DNA from: DASSKA01 sp035690905
GTDB taxonomy: Bacteria; Actinomycetota; Actinomycetes; Propionibacteriales; Nocardioidaceae
Direction of reading: 5' to 3'
DNA: 9,436 nt
Assembly: GCA_035690905.1 (NCBI GenBank)
Contig: DASSKA010000090.1
Coordinates: 1 to 9,436, forward strand
The notes under the pieces are model-generated. The model was not told the origin of the DNA. It saw only the letters and a program-made list of their open reading frames with translations, and did not search any database. The first letter of the stretch is position 1, and each line of letters begins with the position of its first letter. Below are positions 7,745 to 9,436 of this stretch, in pieces. Position numbers and translations under genes: made by a program.

Positions 7745-9436
7745 CGGGTGTGCTCCGTTTCGTCAGGCCCGGAGGCTCCGTCCGAGGCTCGGCGGCGGTA
7801 CTCCTCGACGTACTCGGTCAGGGCGGTGCCGCGTGGTCGACGTCCCGGCCGGATGTCACAGGTCCCGACCTTGCCCTGAATGTAGACGTTGGGGTCCATC
7901 GTGACGTTGACCAGGTCGTTGGTCGAGTCTCCGGTGGAGACTCCGTTGCCGCCCCAGTGGTAGGGCAGCCCGACCTGCTCGACGACCCGGTCGCCGACGC
8001 GCAGCGACCGCACCCGCTCGGTGACCAGCACCCGCGCCTCGATCGCGCTCCGGGAGGTGACGATCGTCGCCCAGCCGCCGTTGACCAGGCCGCGCTCGGT
8101 GGCCAGCCGCGGGGACACCTCGCAGAACATCTCTGGCTGCAGCTCCGACAGGTAGGGGAGCGTGCGGCTCATCCCACCGGCCGTGTGGTGCTCGGTCAGC
8201 CGGTAGCTGGTGAACACGAACGGGAACACGTCGCTGAACGACGGGTTGAGCGGGTTCGCCGCCTGGTCCACCGGGACGCGGGCCGGGTTGTTCTGCTGCG
8301 GGTAGAGCGGGTTGTGCACCGGGGACTCCGGCGGCTCGTAGTGGGTGGGCAACGGCCCGTCCGCCAGCCCGGCGGGGGCGTAGAGCCAGCCCTTGCCGTC
8401 GGTCTGCATCACGAACGGGTCGCGGCCACCGATCGCGTCCGGGCCGGTGGCGCCTTCCTCGGGCACGTGGTCCGGAGTCCGGTCGGCGATGAAGTCGGGC
8501 ACGTCGATGCCCGTCCAGCTCCCCGCCTCGGCGTCCCACCAGACGTACTTCTTCCGCTCGCTCCACGGCTTCCCGTCCGGGTCCGCGGACGCCCGGTTGT
8601 AGATGATGCGCCGGTTCGCCGGCCACACCCAGCCCCACTCGGGCGCGACGTAGCTCTGCTCCCAGTGCGGCTTGCGCCGGGCGGCCTGGTTGACCTCGTC
8701 GGCGTATACGCCGCAGTAGATCCAGCACCCGCAGACCGTCGAGCCGTCGTCCTTGAGCTGGGTGTAGGAGGAGAGCGCCCTCCCGTCCGCGCCCCAGCCG
8801 TTGATCTCGCGCAGCACCGCCTCCGCGGACGGCTCCTGCAGCGGGCCCTCGGTCGGGTAGTCCCAGGTGAGGTCGAGCAGCGGCCTGTCCATCTCCGGGT
8901 CGGAGTCGGCCGACCCGGAGCTCAGCTTCTCGCGGATCCGCCTGCCGAGCTCGAAGTAGAACTGCAGGTCGCTGCGGGAGTCGCCGGGCGGCTCCACCGC
9001 CTTCTCGCGCCACTGCAGCATTCGCTGGGTGTTGGTGAACGTTCCGGACTTCTCCACGTGGGAGGCGGCCGGCAGGAAGAACACCTCGGTGCCGATCTGT
9101 TCGGTCTCCAGCTCGCCGGTGGCGATCTCCGGCCCGTCCTTCCAGAACGTGGCCGACTCGATCATCGCCATGTCCCTGACCACCAGCCAGTCCAGGTTGG
9201 CCAGCCCGAGCCGCTGCATCTTCCCGTTCGCCGAGCCGATGGCCGGGTTCTCGCCGACGATGAAGTAGCCCTTGACCTTGCCCTCGATCTGCCCGACCAC
9301 GGTGTCGTAGGTGCCGTGGTGCCCGGTGAGCCGGGGCAGGTAGTCGAAGCAGTAGTCGTTGTCCGCGGTCGCGGCATCGCCCCAGTAGGCCTTGAGCAGG
9401 CTCACCGCGTAGTCGCGCATGTTGCCCCAGAAGCCG
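7741..9436 (-). CDS. fdnG: Formate dehydrogenase catalytic (alpha) subunit, C-terminal part (5' end outside window)
   Basis: About 565 C-terminal residues of a molybdopterin oxidoreductase whose family members have ~1000. The frame continues past the internal ATG at 9420 to the window edge, reading GFWGN before MRDYAVSLLKAYWG, so the ATG is not a start. The visible part covers late pterin-binding domains (FIVGENPAIGSANGKMQRL, then LDWLVVRDM) and the C-terminal MopB_CT barrel, with SYRLTEHHTAGGMSRTLPYL followed by EVSPRLATERGLV. The final segment, LPYHWGGNG to DPNVYIQGKVGTCDIRP, is typical of FDH-N/O-type alpha subunits. The Tat signal, N-terminal 4Fe-4S site and active-site residue (selenocysteine 196 in E. 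coli FdnG) would lie beyond the right edge. No in-frame TGA occurs before the true stop at 7741-7743. It is first in the visible operon, followed by the iron-sulfur, NrfD and selD genes. Confidence 0.96.
   Translation of the reverse strand, partial: GFWGNMRDYAVSLLKAYWGDAATADNDYCFDYLPRLTGHHGTYDTVVGQIEGKVKGYFIVGENPAIGSANGKMQRLGLANLDWLVVRDMAMIESATFWKDGPEIATGELETEQIGTEVFFLPAASHVEKSGTFTNTQRMLQWREKAVEPPGDSRSDLQFYFELGRRIREKLSSGSADSDPEMDRPLLDLTWDYPTEGPLQEPSAEAVLREINGWGADGRALSSYTQLKDDGSTVCGCWIYCGVYADEVNQAARRKPHWEQSYVAPEWGWVWPANRRIIYNRASADPDGKPWSERKKYVWWDAEAGSWTGIDVPDFIADRTPDHVPEEGATGPDAIGGRDPFVMQTDGKGWLYAPAGLADGPLPTHYEPPESPVHNPLYPQQNNPARVPVDQAANPLNPSFSDVFPFVFTSYRLTEHHTAGGMSRTLPYLSELQPEMFCEVSPRLATERGLVNGGWATIVTSRSAIEARVLVTERVRSLRVGDRVVEQVGLPYHWGGNGVSTGDSTNDLVNVTMDPNVYIQGKVGTCDIRPGRRPRGTALTEYVEEYRRRASDGASGPDETEHTR

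Noticed and set aside
9418..9420. ATG at 9420 as the true start of a short formate dehydrogenase alpha gene
   Set aside because: The frame stays open upstream to the window edge with family-like residues (GFWGN), and the protein would lack its cluster and active-site domains.
7741..9436. A selenocysteine codon or SECIS element within the window
   Set aside because: No in-frame TGA occurs in the visible part of the alpha subunit. The expected position is far upstream of this C-terminal portion.

Overview
The window is high-GC DNA with G/C-biased third codon positions, GTG starts and actinobacterial protein types: an ~820-residue aminopeptidase N, a long secreted SpoIID/LytB protein, and a formate dehydrogenase whose membrane subunit is NrfD. 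I infer a high-GC actinobacterium. A Nocardioides/Geodermatophilus-like relative would fit, but the genus cannot be fixed from this sequence.

Layout. Bases 1-154 (+) are the 3' end of an unrecognised gene. It meets, tail to tail, a secreted SpoIID/LytB-domain protein (151-2124, -), and the two stop codons share the four bases CTAG. A 259-base divergent intergenic region (2125-2383) follows. It holds a cluster of ACGTG/CACGTG motifs, a helically phased repeat array and a perfect 12-base palindrome. Next is aminopeptidase N, pepN (2384-4849, +), which overlaps the next gene tail to tail by 14 bases.

The right half (4836-9436, all -) is one tightly packed operon, read right to left. It holds the formate dehydrogenase catalytic subunit (C-terminal ~565 residues only, truncated by the window edge), the 16-cysteine iron-sulfur subunit, the NrfD-type membrane subunit, and selD (selenophosphate synthase). 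Gene spacings are a 4-base ATGA overlap, 28 bases and 28 bases.

How the genes work together. The catalytic subunit should oxidise formate at a molybdenum or tungsten bis-pterin site. Electrons would pass through the four clusters of the iron-sulfur subunit to NrfD, and from there to the membrane quinone pool. SelD makes selenophosphate, the selenium donor for selenocysteine. Its place in the operon strongly suggests that the catalytic subunit is a selenoprotein, with its selenocysteine in the part beyond the right edge. selA, selB and selC are not in this window. pepN and the SpoIID protein look unrelated to this module.

I found no tRNA, rRNA, CRISPR array, insertion sequence or clear rho-independent terminator. 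I do not see a convincing previously undescribed system. The most interesting items are the fdh-selD coupling, the domain order of the SpoIID-type protein, and the phased motif array upstream of pepN.
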